Shown piece by piece: positions 33,782 to 45,347 of a stretch of 64,000 nt of DNA (its first letter is position 1; the number at the start of each line of letters is the position of its first letter). The stretch lies in contig JAQFVV010012537.1 in NCBI GenBank assembly GCA_028023455.1, positions 1,056,001-1,120,000 of the forward strand, given 5' to 3'. Both the position numbers and the translations under genes were made by a program. The notes below the pieces were generated by a model that saw only the letters and a list, made by a program, of their open reading frames with translations, was not told where the DNA came from and searched no databases. Source of the stretch: Epiperipatus broadwayi. Its lineage: Eukaryota > Onychophora > Udeonychophora > Euonychophora > Peripatidae.

Positions 33782-34746
33782 AAAAATGCAACAGCAACAA
33801 TTAGATTACATAATGATACTGGAAAAATCAACATTGAGAAAGGTGTAAGGCAAGGTGACTCCATATCTCCAAAACTTTTTACAGCAGTGCTGCAAGAAGT
33901 ATTTTGTGGATTAAAATGGGAAACTAAAGGAATGAAAGTAAATGGAGAGTATTTAAGTCATTTAGATTTTGCAGATGATGTAGTTGTTTTTGAAAATAAT
34001 GCTTCAGAGCTGCAGGAAATGTTGCAGGAGTTAGCAGATGAAAGTAGAAAAGTAGGACTAAAGATAAATGTTAAAAAGACTAAAGTAATGTTTAATCGAT
34101 TTGCTCAAAATATGAAAATAAAGATTGATTATGAAGAATTAGAAGAAGTTAACAGTTACAAATACCTAGGTCAGATTATTAATACAGATGGAAACATAAT
34201 GGAGGAAATTAATCATAGAATTAAACTTGGTTGGAGTGCTTTTGGTAGAAATAACTTGATACTAAAAGGAAATATGCCTATGTGTTTGAAAAGAATGGTT
34301 TTTAACAAATGTGTTTTACCAGTTCTTACTTATGGATCTGAGACTTGGACACTTAATAGAAGAGCAATACAGAGACTTCAGACCACTCAAAGGAGTATGG
34401 AGAGATGTATGTTGGGAGTAACAAGAAGAGATCGAAAACACAATGTATGGGTAAGACAACAAACAGGTGTTACTGACCTTATTGAAAAAATTAAAAGATT
34501 GAAATGGAGTTGGGCTGGACATATTGCTAGAAGAAATGATAATAGATGGACAATTGAAATTTTAAACTGGATTCCAAGAGATTGTAAAAGACCCAGAAAG
34601 AGACCACATGTGAGATGGATGGATGAAATAAGAAAATGTGCAGGGGTGTTGTGGAAAAGAGAAGCTAAAGATCGGAGAAGATGGATTGGACTTGGAGAGA
34701 CCTTCATCCTGCAGTGGATTGATAATGGTTGATGATGTTGATGATG
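33782..34746 (+). mobile_element. RTE copy 2, 5'-truncated, nearly identical to copy 1
   Basis: It begins at the point equal to 3446 of copy 1 (AAAATGCAACAGCAAC) and runs to the same 3' end with a short TGATGATGTTGATGATG tail. I count only about a dozen differences over 950 bp. 5' truncation is usual for target-primed LINE insertion. No clear target duplication was found. Confidence 0.93.
33785..34732 (+). CDS. RTE reverse transcriptase palm to C-terminus, open frame
   Basis: The frame stays open from the truncation point to the TGA at 34730-34732. The first ATG is at 33887, but the homologous frame is open from 33785. It carries KGVRQGDSISPKLF, HLDFADDVVVF with an intact F-A-D-D catalytic box (copy 1 has FAED), VGLKINVKKTKVMF, YKYLGQIINTDG and the RTE tail RPRKRPHVRWMDEIRK. 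It lacks the endonuclease and the RT fingers, so it cannot act as a full enzyme. The open frame with no internal stop suggests a recent insertion rather than a preserved gene. No host promoter is visible. Confidence 0.88.
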   Translation, partial: NATATIRLHNDTGKINIEKGVRQGDSISPKLFTAVLQEVFCGLKWETKGMKVNGEYLSHLDFADDVVVFENNASELQEMLQELADESRKVGLKINVKKTKVMFNRFAQNMKIKIDYEELEEVNSYKYLGQIINTDGNIMEEINHRIKLGWSAFGRNNLILKGNMPMCLKRMVFNKCVLPVLTYGSETWTLNRRAIQRLQTTQRSMERCMLGVTRRDRKHNVWVRQQTGVTDLIEKIKRLKWSWAGHIARRNDNRWTIEILNWIPRDCKRPRKRPHVRWMDEIRKCAGVLWKREAKDRRRWIGLGETFILQWIDNG

Positions 34747-34945
34747 AAAGCTGAGAGTTCAAAAAGTTCTTACGATTTCAAAACATTCCCTTTATCCATT
34801 GCTTGCCATTTGAACGTGAATTCCCATGCCATCCTAAAGAGATTGGTATTCTGATGGCCGATTTATTTATTCATCCGGAGGTCTTTTGCTTTGGCTGGTC
34901 CTCAATGTAGAAAACGATGTCATTTCTTTTTTTTTTAACATACCT

Positions 34946-34980
34946 GAAGGGATTGAAGAGTGCGTCTTTTCAATCCCTTC
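34946..34980. repeat. Hairpin with 12-bp perfect stem
   Basis: GAAGGGATTGAA and TTCAATCCCTTC are exact reverse complements separated by 11 nt. No T-run or partner site gives it a function. Confidence 0.85.
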
Positions 34981-35506
34981 TCCCACAACTCCGCACTAAT
35001 ACATATCACCACTCTTAATAATAACTAACTAATAATTTCCAAACTTTTCCTTTTATATTACCTTTAGGATCCAATGGACATTACGTCATCGCTGATGATG
35101 ATCCTTCAGTTGAGGTCCGATTTCCCGATGGATTTCTCTCATTTGCTATTAGTTTCTATTGTTTTCCTATCTGACTGTTGCTTATACATTTAAATGCCCA
35201 AAGGCTAGTTCACTTTGACTAATTAAAATAATCATTTCCATTTCTGATTAATTAATGTGTTTTCCAAACTTAAAGATATTTTTATCTCTAAATCTTTTTG
35301 TTGAAAGATTTAGTTTTTCTATTTTTAATAAAATTTTATTTTAATAATTTTTTTTTTATCTGTGCGATTTTATATATATACGAGTTTAAGATGATTTTTT
35401 AATTTTCAATTTTTAATTCTTAAAAAAGAAATTTTTATTTGCGAACTTTTATTTTCTTCATGTTTAATAATAAAAAAACAATGTAACATCGTCTGTGCCC
35501 ATTACA

Positions 35507-37704
35507 ATATATATAAAAATCAGTATATGCAGCAGGAGGGAATTGGAAAGAGAAGTTTTACTCAAAGAAATTTCTAATATTCTGAAATATTCCTGTACTT
35601 AGTACCAGGACAAACAAGTAGAATTAAGGGAAATTAGATTATTTCTCCCTTCCAGTTCCTCCTATATACATATATTTATTCCAAGCCATAAGAAAGAAAT
35701 CATGTTTCTATCTTTAAAAAAATATAAGTAGTATACAAATCTAATAACGTAGATTGATGATCTGTTAATATAAAAAAAAAAAATGAAAGATTTATGTATA
35801 TATTAATAAGATTAAGAATCACCATTGTACTTGTCAGCAAAAAAAAATAATAGCATAATGAAAATGTTAAAAAAATATCAGGCTATATATATGAACACAT
35901 TATAATTATAATACAGAAATGACTTAAGTTTATGATTTAAGCCAAAATAAAATATAAGTGGAAATTAAAGTTACTGGTAACCATTTAAGATTGCGTACGT
36001 CTTTATTAGATATGGCAATGAAGATATTTGGGTCTGCAGTTCATACTGATGGCTTAGGGTGATTTCTGTTCTCAGTTATCCATTTATAGCAGCAGGAATT
36101 TGTCAGGCAAAATTGTCCTAGCATACATTTCTTAGGTTACATCTTTCAAGCTCCAGCAAACAGGAAAAAGATTGAGAGATAGAGAGTAAAGTCTACTCAG
36201 TCATTTTTCCTATAGCACCCATTTTAATTTCTTTTTCTTCTTGTCTATAGAAGGCTGGTGGCTTATGAATTTATTCAGCTGGAGCTAAGATATTTTCCTG
36301 GTTGCAGAGAAATCTTTCCAAAAAGCTAACTATATTTCTGTATTTCTTGTCCAATAAAAATATATCTTTGTGGCTGTTTTTCAGTCCAAGTGGTAGAACT
36401 GAGCCAGGTAAAAAGCAAGAGAATAAACAAGCTCTCAATTTATACCTAACTTGTTGGCTATCTTACATTCCAATGCCATTGTTATGCCATCTTATTTTTA
36501 GTTAAAATGTTTTTAATTAATTATTTCTATCTAACTAACAATCTTTTCCCTAATGAGTTATGTGATTCAGAAATTTCACTTTATCTAAAACTAAAATCTT
36601 TTTAATTTAATTTCATAAAATTCATGGAATGTTTAAAATTTTCTACTTAAATTAACTTTAGCCTACATTCACTGTAGTTGGACTCAGGGTCTTTAGTTAA
36701 ACCACAGTGAATGGTCAAGCAAACATATATGTATATATAATATGTATAGCTTCAATATGCACATAGAAATTAATAAATAAATACAAGCTACAAGCTTGTA
36801 TTTATTTATTAATCTTTATGTGTATATATTGTAGCCTTTCTATTTTGCTACATGATTTTATAAATGTATAAACAGTCAATTTTTTTTAAAAATTAAATTT
36901 TATGTAAGTTTTTATAATATAATATTTTTGTATTTAAAGTTGCTTAAAATATAACATTTATTTGATATAAAGTGAGGCTAAGGCATTTTTAAAATAATAT
37001 TAATAAGTTAAGTTATAGAGTAATATTTATAGTTTAACACTAATAAATAATTATTAAAATTAGGCAATACAATGCTAAAACTATAATCTTAGTAAAAAAA
37101 ATCTATATTATATAAGTATTAACAGTTCATTTTAAATAATTTTTATTTAATTCTTTTAAATTATATTCAATAATGATGTAATTATTGTGGTATGCAACAT
37201 ATTCTTACTAAAATGATTAATTTTAGTTCCTTGTTGCTAAAATTAAATTTATTAGTTGTATTAGTTTTATGTGACAACTTATTTTTGTATCAATTAATTT
37301 TTAAAAGTGTATCAAAATTAGTGTTATAATTACATAAAACAATAGTTTTATATTTCCAAAGTTAAGCTTAATAAAAAGTAATTTATTAAAAGTGTATTAT
37401 TATTAAAAGTATATTTAAAGATAATATTAAAATAAAGTTCCAATAAATTATTTAATAAGAATTATTAAATAAATTATTTTAAGAAAAAAAAAACCAGATG
37501 AAAATTAATTTCTATGTAAATTTTTTATTGTCTGAGATTTCATTAACTAACCAGGTAAGTATCAATTAAAACTACAAATAAAGATGATGATTGAAAAAAT
37601 CATTAGTTGTCTATTACATTTTTTCCCCCCAATCCATCAAGTAAATTTTAAGTTATAATTTTTTTTATATATTTTTTTTTATTTGATAAGTAAAAGTTTT
37701 AAAG
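35507..37704. other. AT-rich sequence, no gene recognised
   Basis: A patch at about 36000-36500 has more balanced composition but gives no recognisable protein on either strand. The rest is AT-rich with TTA/TAA repeats and one palindrome (listed separately). Confidence 0.5.
36749..36835. repeat. Palindrome with about 40-bp arms
   Basis: GCTTCAATATGCACAT...AATACAAGC (36749-36788) is the inverse of GCTTGTATTT...TATATTGTAGC (36794-36835) with a few mismatches and a 5-nt loop. The inner 19 bp are perfect. Confidence 0.85.
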
Positions 37705-37706
37705 TA

Positions 37707-38682
37707 CACCTGGGTCTCTTTTTACACAGACTTCTTTAACACGATTTTGAAGTTATGCGATTCGTGTTTCACCGGAAGTCGATTTCCGATAATGCACTAT
37801 TACTTTAAATAATAAATTTCGCGCACTTACGTTATATTGAAAGTAATAGCACATTATTGGAATTTGACTTTCATCTTAGTAATTTCAATATTTTCAATGC
37901 TTTATAATAGTAAGATTTTATGCAATAATGAAATTAAAATCATGATTTCCACATTTTATGTATACACATATTAAATTTTATAAGATTATAATGTAAATTT
38001 GTTCAAACATTGTGCGTGTTAATTTTGCATTTTAAATCACATTCTGTTTTTGCTTTTTAAAAAAGAATGTAATCAATTATTATTTTCTTATTAATGACAC
38101 TAATTATTAAACATTGTGCGTGTTAATTTTGCATTTTAAATCACATTCTGTTTTTGCTTTTTAAAAAAGAATGTAATCAATTATTATTTTCTTATTAATG
38201 ACACTAATTATTAACGTGCTCTTAAATTCCAACGAGAGCTAAATAGTTGTATGTCTGGATATTGTGAGCTTCGTAAACAGATTAATAAAATCATCGCCTC
38301 AAAGATTAATTACTAATTACATTGTCACCAGAAAATCATAATAATTAAAACGTGTATAAAAAAATGTAAATTACTGTACTGTAAATTATGCATAAAAATA
38401 TATTATTTTGAATAAAATTAAATATTATAGCTAAAAAAAGTTTGTCTTGTATCAATTTTTTTCAAATTTGAAATTTTTTATTAGTCATATTTTATTTCCT
38501 TATTTTTTTTGTTGTGCGAATTTTAAAGTAATTTTACATTGGTGCTTTGCTTTTACATGAATTTTGAAAAATCACAGACCACATCCCCCCTTTTTCAATG
38601 CAAGTTATGTCTATTTTTGGGCAATTTCGTTTGCGCGTGTTTTCTGAGGAACCTATCTATCGCGTAAAACGAGACACAGGTG
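37707..38682. mobile_element. Tigger/pogo-like non-autonomous DNA transposon
   Basis: Terminal inverted repeats are CACCTGGGTCTCTTTTTACAC at the left and, inverted, CACCTGTGTCTCGTTTTACGC at the right, with three mismatches in 21. The dinucleotide TA flanks both ends (37705-37706, 38683-38684), the target rule of Tc1/mariner/pogo elements. The CTCGTTTTACGC core is like Tigger ends (CCTCGTTTTATTGCG in memory). There is no transposase frame, so it would need one in trans. It contains a 33-bp inverted repeat (37774-37806 with 37840-37871) and a 104-bp tandem duplication. Confidence 0.8.
38005..38212. repeat. Perfect 104-bp tandem duplication inside the DNA transposon
   Basis: AAACATTGTGCGTG... 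runs 38005-38108 and is repeated at 38109-38212 with no difference that I can see, which points to a recent event or an assembly artefact. Confidence 0.93.
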
Positions 38683-38684
38683 TA

Positions 38685-40898
38685 ATTAAAAATGATTAAT
38701 AACCATTTAAGAAGCTTATTTGATTTTTTTTAAACAGAGTGAAACCAGCAAATATTTCTTGTCTGTGCTACATGAAAAACTAACTAGAAACTATGATCAT
38801 TAATGGCAAAAATATGAGTTATTCAACAGACATGCTGATAGTCAGGAGACTATGCAGGAGAGTGCATTGCCTAGATCGAAGAGTAATGCTAAGGATTCAT
38901 AAGGAATTTCTTTTTAATAATATTTATATGTTTGATATTAAAAGATACTCTTATTTAATTTAATCACTATGATGGTCAAATATCCAATATAATTTATTTG
39001 TCCAATATAATTTATTTAGTTGTTTATTTCAATCTTGTTTGATTGATTATTTATTTAATTTAATAATTAACTATAAAGAGCATAGACTTTTGTGCGATGC
39101 AGATATTAATTTTTGCTCTTGGAAACTTATTAAAAACTGTTATAGAATTTGTATTCCATTTAAACAGGATGAATGCTAGCTAACCATTTAGTTAAATGAA
39201 TATATTATCTATCTGTCTGTTACATGAGATTCACAAATGTTTTTAATATATAAAATACATAACTTTAAAGAGAGAAGTGAATACATGAATAATATTTATT
39301 AAGTATTGCTTAAGTTTATTATAAGAATAAATATGATTGTATGAAGAGTTCTATAAATTACAAACTATAAGTGAAGTCAACTTATTGCCATTTATTGGAG
39401 TGCAAATGTGTATAAGTGACAGAGGAGTGTTAAAATTGGAAGATTATAAATTGGATGAACTATCTAGTGATAAATTTAAAGTTATTTATAATGCTTCTAT
39501 ATTGAAAAGTTGGAGAATTTGTTTTAAAATCAAATATTTCTACAATTAGTTATTGAAAGTGAATTAAAAAAGAAACTTTTCAAAATGAGATTGGTAAATT
39601 CAGTAATAAATGCTTACTATTAAATTTTCATAAAATTTGCTTTATCTAGGATAAATGGAACAAACTTTATTATATAAGTACTTTTTGTCTTGCATTGATG
39701 AACAATATTTCAAGTGGATTTTTATTTAATATTTTTTTTACATTTATGCTGAATGGAATTAAGATTTGCAGGAATAGAGAAGAAAAAAAATCTGTTAATA
39801 AACAACATTTTCTCCTGAAGTGGAACTTCAATCAAAATGCAAGGACATTTTTAGTATTCTATTTTTAGTTTACTTTTTAGTTAAGAAATACATTTATATA
39901 ATTTGATAATTATGTATTATTAGGTTTAAACTGTCATTTAATATTTATATGATAGGTGAATTTTATTTTAATATTTGGTATAAAAAGAGCAAAAAAATTA
40001 ATAAATCTATAACTCCAATGGAATGAAATATCAATAAGAGAGGATGGCATCACTATATTAATTCTAAGGATAGGATTAAATAAAATTTTATTGATAGTTA
40101 TTTAAATTTTAATATGGGTATTTATTTATGAGAGTAATAAATCTGGTAAACCGAATATTACATTTATTCTGTTTATTTATGCTAGTATAATTAATTCTAG
40201 AAGTAATAATTTACATCTTGTATGCCGGATGTATTCAGATATCATGTGAAAGTATAAATATACATGCTATATTCTGGATCTATTTAGATACTATCCGAAA
40301 GTATGAATGTATATGTTATAAGCAGTATCTGTTTAGATACTATATATATATAACTGATCTCTGAATTGTTATAAAATATTTAAATGAATGTATTTTATTA
40401 TAAGTGAAATATCTAGATCATTTGTTTGTGCTATATTTAATCTAACTGATATTTTTGTGAATGCTATATGTTGAAATTTAGAAATTATTTTTGAAGAGAT
40501 ATTTTACAATTTCTTTGCGATGTTGTTAGATATTATACCGGTCGAAAATGTATGTCTATCCAACAAGATATAGAATCTAAGCAAAAGTACCCTGAATCCA
40601 ATCATGCTCGAGATACACAGATCAAAAGCAATCATGAATTCTAACCTATTTACCCATTCCCTAAATCTATAATACTATAGACAACATCTATGGTGATACT
40701 ACATAAATCAATTATTTCCAGGCCCAGTGCTACATCATTTTTCATGAAAAATCAGCTGATGATGATGATGAGATTGAGTGAACTCGAGATATAAGTAAAA
40801 AAAAACATAAAGTAAATATATTAAGAAGATTCAAACAACTGGATTAAAATTGAAAATATAAATATTTATTTGGGCAAAATTCAAGATGAGTTATATAT
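38685..40898. other. AT-rich sequence, no gene recognised
   Basis: The open frame at 39337-39549 has no domain. Two related pieces near 40210-40290 (TGCTATATTCTGGATC and neighbours) may be a short imperfect tandem repeat. Otherwise featureless. Confidence 0.5.
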
Positions 40899-42570
40899 TG
40901 TGATGATCGCACATACTGCGGTCACACATATAAATATTAAACATTCAAAGAATATTAAATATTATGTTTGGAAGAAAAAAAGAAAAAAAGAAAAAAGCGA
41001 GCTTGGAAAAATTTACAGAACAAAGAAATGTTTCAACTAATTAAAAAAAAGAGAGGGAATTAGAATCAAAAGATTCTTATCTTTTACCCTCCAAAGTTCG
41101 GGTTTTGGTGAATTTAAAATATAAAATTAGAGATATTGGAAATGTATGTTAAAAAATAAAGCGATAAAAAAATATAAATAAAATGCAAGTTAAAATCCGA
41201 TTTTGAAAGAAAGTAAAGTTTAAAAAAAATAAAAAACCTTAAATAGCGCGCAAAACAGAGAAAGTTAGACATGATCAAAAGATAAGGATCTGGGTTTTAA
41301 AGTACACATTTGACGATAAACGAAATGCGTGTATTTGAAGCAGGATATAGACAGAAATAATAAATGCTTGTCCAAATTTAAAAAAAGAAAAACATGTATT
41401 AAAATCTGTTTAATTAAAATCAAGAATATTGAAATACATAGTGCTATAAGAGTGGGTAAAACCAATTTACATATGGCCGAAGGCATAGTAAGAAAGGTGT
41501 GAATAAAAGTAAAACAAAGGATCGGAAGAACAAAGACTGGTGGAATTTTTTTAATTAAGAAATAAAAGTTTTTCAAGAGAGATTAGAGCTAGAGACTTCG
41601 TGTTGAGAGGGTGGTAAAACACAGCTCTGATAATCAACCGATATAGTTAACAAATATGACTTTTAACATCGGTGCTTGGTCGATCTGGACTTGCTGTACT
41701 AATGGTTCTTGTCAAGATGTAATAACCGCTGTCGTAGCGCCTGCCGGTGAATTCATTTAGTTGCCTTGTCTTCGATGCCTTGTCCTTGATGCCTCATCCG
41801 TGATGCCTTAACACTGAGAAGCTATACACAACCAAATCTAACCTACGAGTGATCGTCCCTCCTAAAGAAGTGGAGAAATCCACGTAGCGGTCGGCAGGAC
41901 ATCGAATAAATTCAGAGGTAAAGATACATACTTTTTTTTTATATATTTCAATGTGCACATCGTTGACTTAGACAATGGCCACCTGCTTTTTGTGAATGAT
42001 AAAGACATTCTTGAATTTTTTTTTGATAAATACCCAGAGTGACGATTTATAAATGTACCAGCATTTATAAGAGTTTTTATGTGTTCTTTTTCTTGTAGCA
42101 CTATAGATCATAATCTGTTTTATTTAATGTTAATGTGTTTTATAGATCTTTTTATGATTGATTTATTTCTATTTAAATCTGTCTTGTCTCGTTCTTCGCT
42201 ACGTCCAAAAAGGGATAGTCTAGTCTTAGGGTGGGAAAACTATTATTCATTTTTTTTGATTATTGAATTAGCACGTGGAAATTGGTGGTGCAGTGTTTGA
42301 TTCCGTTAAATTTATAAATCATCCAAGCACTGTAACTCTATCAGATCTTACAGCAGTCGGGAGAAAGTTAATCGGGAAATATAACCTGGGCTATAGCCGT
42401 ATAGCATACAGGTTCGGTCAAATACGGAGATAGACTCATCTATTTCCGTTTTTCTCTCTGCTTGCGGTAATGGAAAGTGGACGGAAAGTGGACAATTTTG
42501 AATTATAGAATTTCCCATTATGTACTCATAAAAGGGAAGTTTAGCCTTCGATCGTCGTGTGCCCGTTACA
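40899..42570 (+). repeat. 5' LTR of the Gag-only element
   Basis: 1672 bp, TGTGATGATCGC to CCCGTTACA. The first 30 bases can fold: GATCGCA pairs with TGCGGTC, and the outer TGTG with CACA. The body matches 46191-48001 along its length. Its short open frames are not genes. Confidence 0.93.
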
Positions 42571-42575
42571 TATTT

Positions 42576-42593
42576 TGGGGGGCCTGTCCGGAT
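42576..42593 (+). promoter_or_regulatory. Primer-binding-like site, tRNA-Pro-like
   Basis: TGGGGGGCCTGTCCGGAT begins 5 nt after the 5' LTR. The complement of metazoan tRNA-Pro 3' end is TGGGGGCTCGTCCGGGAT, as used by some retroviruses; the site here differs by a few bases. It is the best primer candidate I see. Confidence 0.55.
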
Positions 42594-43875
42594 CTGAAAT
42601 TTCTGCGCAATTAATAATCACATGTTACATAATTTCATAAGACCACGTAAATAGTTTTTTTTTAAAAAAAAAGTAAATAAGAAAAAAATATATATATGTG
42701 TTTCAATATATAAAATTAGCGTTGTAAGTTAAAGTGGCGAGAAGTGAAGACGAAGGGATAAATTTTTGCTTTATAGTACTTCATATATGTGTTTCATCGT
42801 CAAGTGTGTACAAAGAATAGAAAGAGGGGGGAATTATTTTTTGTTATTATTACGAAAGTTTGAAATGCGCAGTGAGGGATATAATCGGAGACAAGAATAT
42901 TAGACAAGTTGTAATGAACAAAGAACTGATTATATCAAATGATTGCTGTAATGTAATATAAATCGTTTCAAAAAAAAAAGAAAGAGAATAACACAAAGTT
43001 TCATGAAAGTTTACGCTAAATAATAGAAAAAAAAAATAGTCGCATAGCCCAGTAAAGTTAAAGAATAGATTATCTGGATGTAATTAATTAACGAAAACAT
43101 AAAATAGTTAAGTTAGAAATAGTGAAACAGTTTCAGTAATGTTGTAGTTATAAAGGTTAAATGAGTTAGATGAAGAAAGATATATGTGTGAATTAATAAT
43201 CACGTGTCCTAATTAAGCGGAAAATAAAATATTTAATGATAAAAGGAATTCGCGTGTATAAGTTAAATTGAAGAAACTATAAGTATTGTCGCATCTTTTA
43301 GTGAAGTGAAAAAAAATATATATATATGTGATTCTAGAATAGTCGCATGTATAAAGAGAAGTAAAAAAAAAAATATATGTGTGTATGATCTTGCTTAAAA
43401 CAGCCGCAACTTTAAGTGGCCGAATTTTATAAATGTAGGAGTAGAAAAATATATATATCGGAAGAGTAATGTTGGAGATACAGCCAAATAAAACGCATTT
43501 ATAATGTATATCATTAACAGAGGAACGAATATAGTATTTATGTAAGTTAAATTTAAAAAAAATATATAAGTGCATCATTTAATTGAGGTATAGGGGTCAG
43601 AGGTAGATGAGTGGGAAAAAATAGAGGACAATCATCAAGGTGGACAGGCAGTCGGGTGAATCTAAGGCAGGCGAACAAGAGGATGAACCAAAGTGCGGAT
43701 GTTTGGGTTGGCTAGCTATCTGAATGCTGATCGATAAATAATACAGATACTAAAGTTAATCAAAGTGAAAACATAAAGTCAGTCGAAAGAAGTTGAGTAT
43801 AAGTTGAGTCAGAAGAGGTCAATAGTAGTAATAATCATTCCAGATATAAGGAAGGGTTAAATAAAAATCATATTT
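42594..43875 (+). other. Leader region of the Gag-only element
   Basis: About 1.3 kb of A-rich sequence without a domain. It contains repeated GTAAAAAAAAATATATATGTG-type tracts (near 43310, 43360 and 43440). Packaging or translation signals are expected here, but none can be named. Confidence 0.5.
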
Positions 43876-44109
43876 ATGCGTACAAGGGCTCAAGCCAAAA
43901 TGGAATGTCAAGAAGAGGAAGTAAAAGAAGGAAATGAAGAGGAGATGAAAGTAAAGGATACAACAGCCTATGGTAATATCATGGATATGTTAAAGCAAAT
44001 GAGGATGGAGCAAGAACAATTCATGAAAGAATTAGTGGATAAACAAGAGAGACAGGATAGAAGAATGGATGATAAAGGTAGAAACAGACAACTGGAAAAG
44101 AATGGCTGA
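43876..44109 (+). pseudogene. Gag-only element: N-terminal Gag coiled-coil piece
   Basis: Starts MRTRAQAKMECQEEE and continues as a charged, heptad-like helix (MKQMRMEQEQFMKEL-type pattern), then stops at 44107-44109. The following 155 bp hold further charged sequence in broken frames, after which the main Gag frame opens at 44265. It is probably the original N-terminus of Gag, cut off by a frameshift. The start codon is the first ATG in a good open frame, 1.3 kb after the LTR. Confidence 0.6.
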
Positions 44110-44264
44110 AGTCAGGGAAGAAATGAGAAATGAGGTCATCCAGCAATCAAAGGCTAAAGACACATGGGATGGATTTCACCAAGAGATTGAGAGAGATGAA
44201 CAAAGAAGTATGGGGCCATGTGCATATGAGAAATAGTTGAGGACAGAGGTAGAGAGTCAGCAAG

Positions 44265-45347
44265 ATGGGATTGGAAGAAGGACCTAGGGCGACCAGAAAG
44301 GGAGATAAGACAGATGAAGAAGTGGAAGTAGTTAGAGTGGAGGATCATAGAATGATAATGATGAGTGTACAGGAGAATTTAAGTCAAGTGGCAAAGGTAG
44401 TAGCAGGGTTAAATACAAAGGTTGAAGAGAGTGTAAAGAGGGCAGCCAATAGCAGCACCAATACCAACATAGAGGAAATAGGACCAAGAACCAGTGGAGA
44501 AGGTAGAATGGTGGGATCTGGAAATTGCATGGATTATCCTGTGGGCTTCCACCAATTTCTGAAGATCCAAGTCTTCACTGGAAACCCTGGAGAAAGCCCG
44601 ATGGAGCATTTGAACAGCCTGGAACGGTACTTCAAATTCAGTAGAATGAGTGAGGAGGCCAAGATAGCAGTCGCCTGCAGCCATTTGCAGGGTGAATCTC
44701 AAGTCTGGTGGAACTCACTGTTCCAGAAACCCATCACATTTGCAGGATATCATAAAGCATTGGAGACCAGTTATTGGAGTGAGGAACTCCAAGAAGATGT
44801 GTTGCATCGAATAAAACAGGATAAATGGAGACCGGAGGAATCATTTATAACATTCTTCTGTCGTCAAGTGGCTAAGTTACGAATGATGACTGCAAATCCA
44901 TTATCTGAGACGCAGATACTCCAAATAATTAGGCCCGGGTTTCCAAAGGATATAGAACGAACTCTGATCAGTACAGAGAAGAAGACGGTGGATCGGGGGG
45001 CCGTATTGCTGAGTGCATTGGACACCACCAGGGACAACCAAAAGGAAGATGGATGGCAATCTGGACCGCCTCTAAAAGAATTGCCGATAGTAAAGAATGG
45101 ATGGGATCCTGGGGAAGGACGATGGCAAGAAAACCGGGGATACTCTATGGGATGGAACCCGAGGAGGCAGGAAACGGGACGACAGAGAGGGGAGACGGAA
45201 TGTAAGCATCCATATGACAGGACAGAGGGCCATGAGCCTAGGGAGCAAAACCCGCATCCCAGAGGAGGCAGAGGTGATGTCAATAGAGAAAGAAAACCAC
45301 CAGATAAAAAAAAAGAGAAGAGAGAAAGAAAAAGAGGTTTTTATTAA
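44265..45347 (+). CDS. Gag capsid protein of the Gag-only element
   Basis: 360 codons, the longest open frame in the window. After a charged helix come FLKIQVFTGNPGESPMEHL, SLERYFKFSRMSEEAKI, ACSHLQGESQVWWNSLF, YWSEELQEDVLHRI and FFCRQVAKLRMM: the capsid fold of Ty3-type Gag ('F.G.....W.......YF', 'A...L.G.A..WW'). The tail is rich in K, R and G and ends KKKEKRERKRGFY, with no CCHC knuckle. The protein would package element RNA into particles. It matches the broken Gag at 61650-62420 in every one of these blocks. The stop is followed by 840 bp without protease or RT. An intact frame in the only protein suggests recent activity, but the N-terminal piece is out of frame. Confidence 0.88.
   Translation: MGLEEGPRATRKGDKTDEEVEVVRVEDHRMIMMSVQENLSQVAKVVAGLNTKVEESVKRAANSSTNTNIEEIGPRTSGEGRMVGSGNCMDYPVGFHQFLKIQVFTGNPGESPMEHLNSLERYFKFSRMSEEAKIAVACSHLQGESQVWWNSLFQKPITFAGYHKALETSYWSEELQEDVLHRIKQDKWRPEESFITFFCRQVAKLRMMTANPLSETQILQIIRPGFPKDIERTLISTEKKTVDRGAVLLSALDTTRDNQKEDGWQSGPPLKELPIVKNGWDPGEGRWQENRGYSMGWNPRRQETGRQRGETECKHPYDRTEGHEPREQNPHPRGGRGDVNRERKPPDKKKEKRERKRGFY

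Larger units (their letters stand above)
30805..35506. other. Possible large LTR-derived segment between two (AT)n tracts
   Basis: The left boundary reads (AT)n then TGTAAGGGTCTG; the right reads TGTGCCCATTACA then (AT)n. The right end resembles the LTR end of the Gag-only element (GTGTGCCCGTTACA). The segment is slightly less AT-rich in 31450-31800 and 33240-33550, and the RTE copy at 33782 lies inside. No internal repeat proves two LTRs and no gag or pol was recognised. An open frame of 87 codons at 32742-33005 has no recognisable domain. The boundaries may belong to different elements. Confidence 0.3.

Noticed and set aside
43213-43578. Minus-strand open frame of 121 codons
   Set aside because: Rich in Tyr, Ile and Phe from AT repeats in the leader of the Gag-only element; no known motif.
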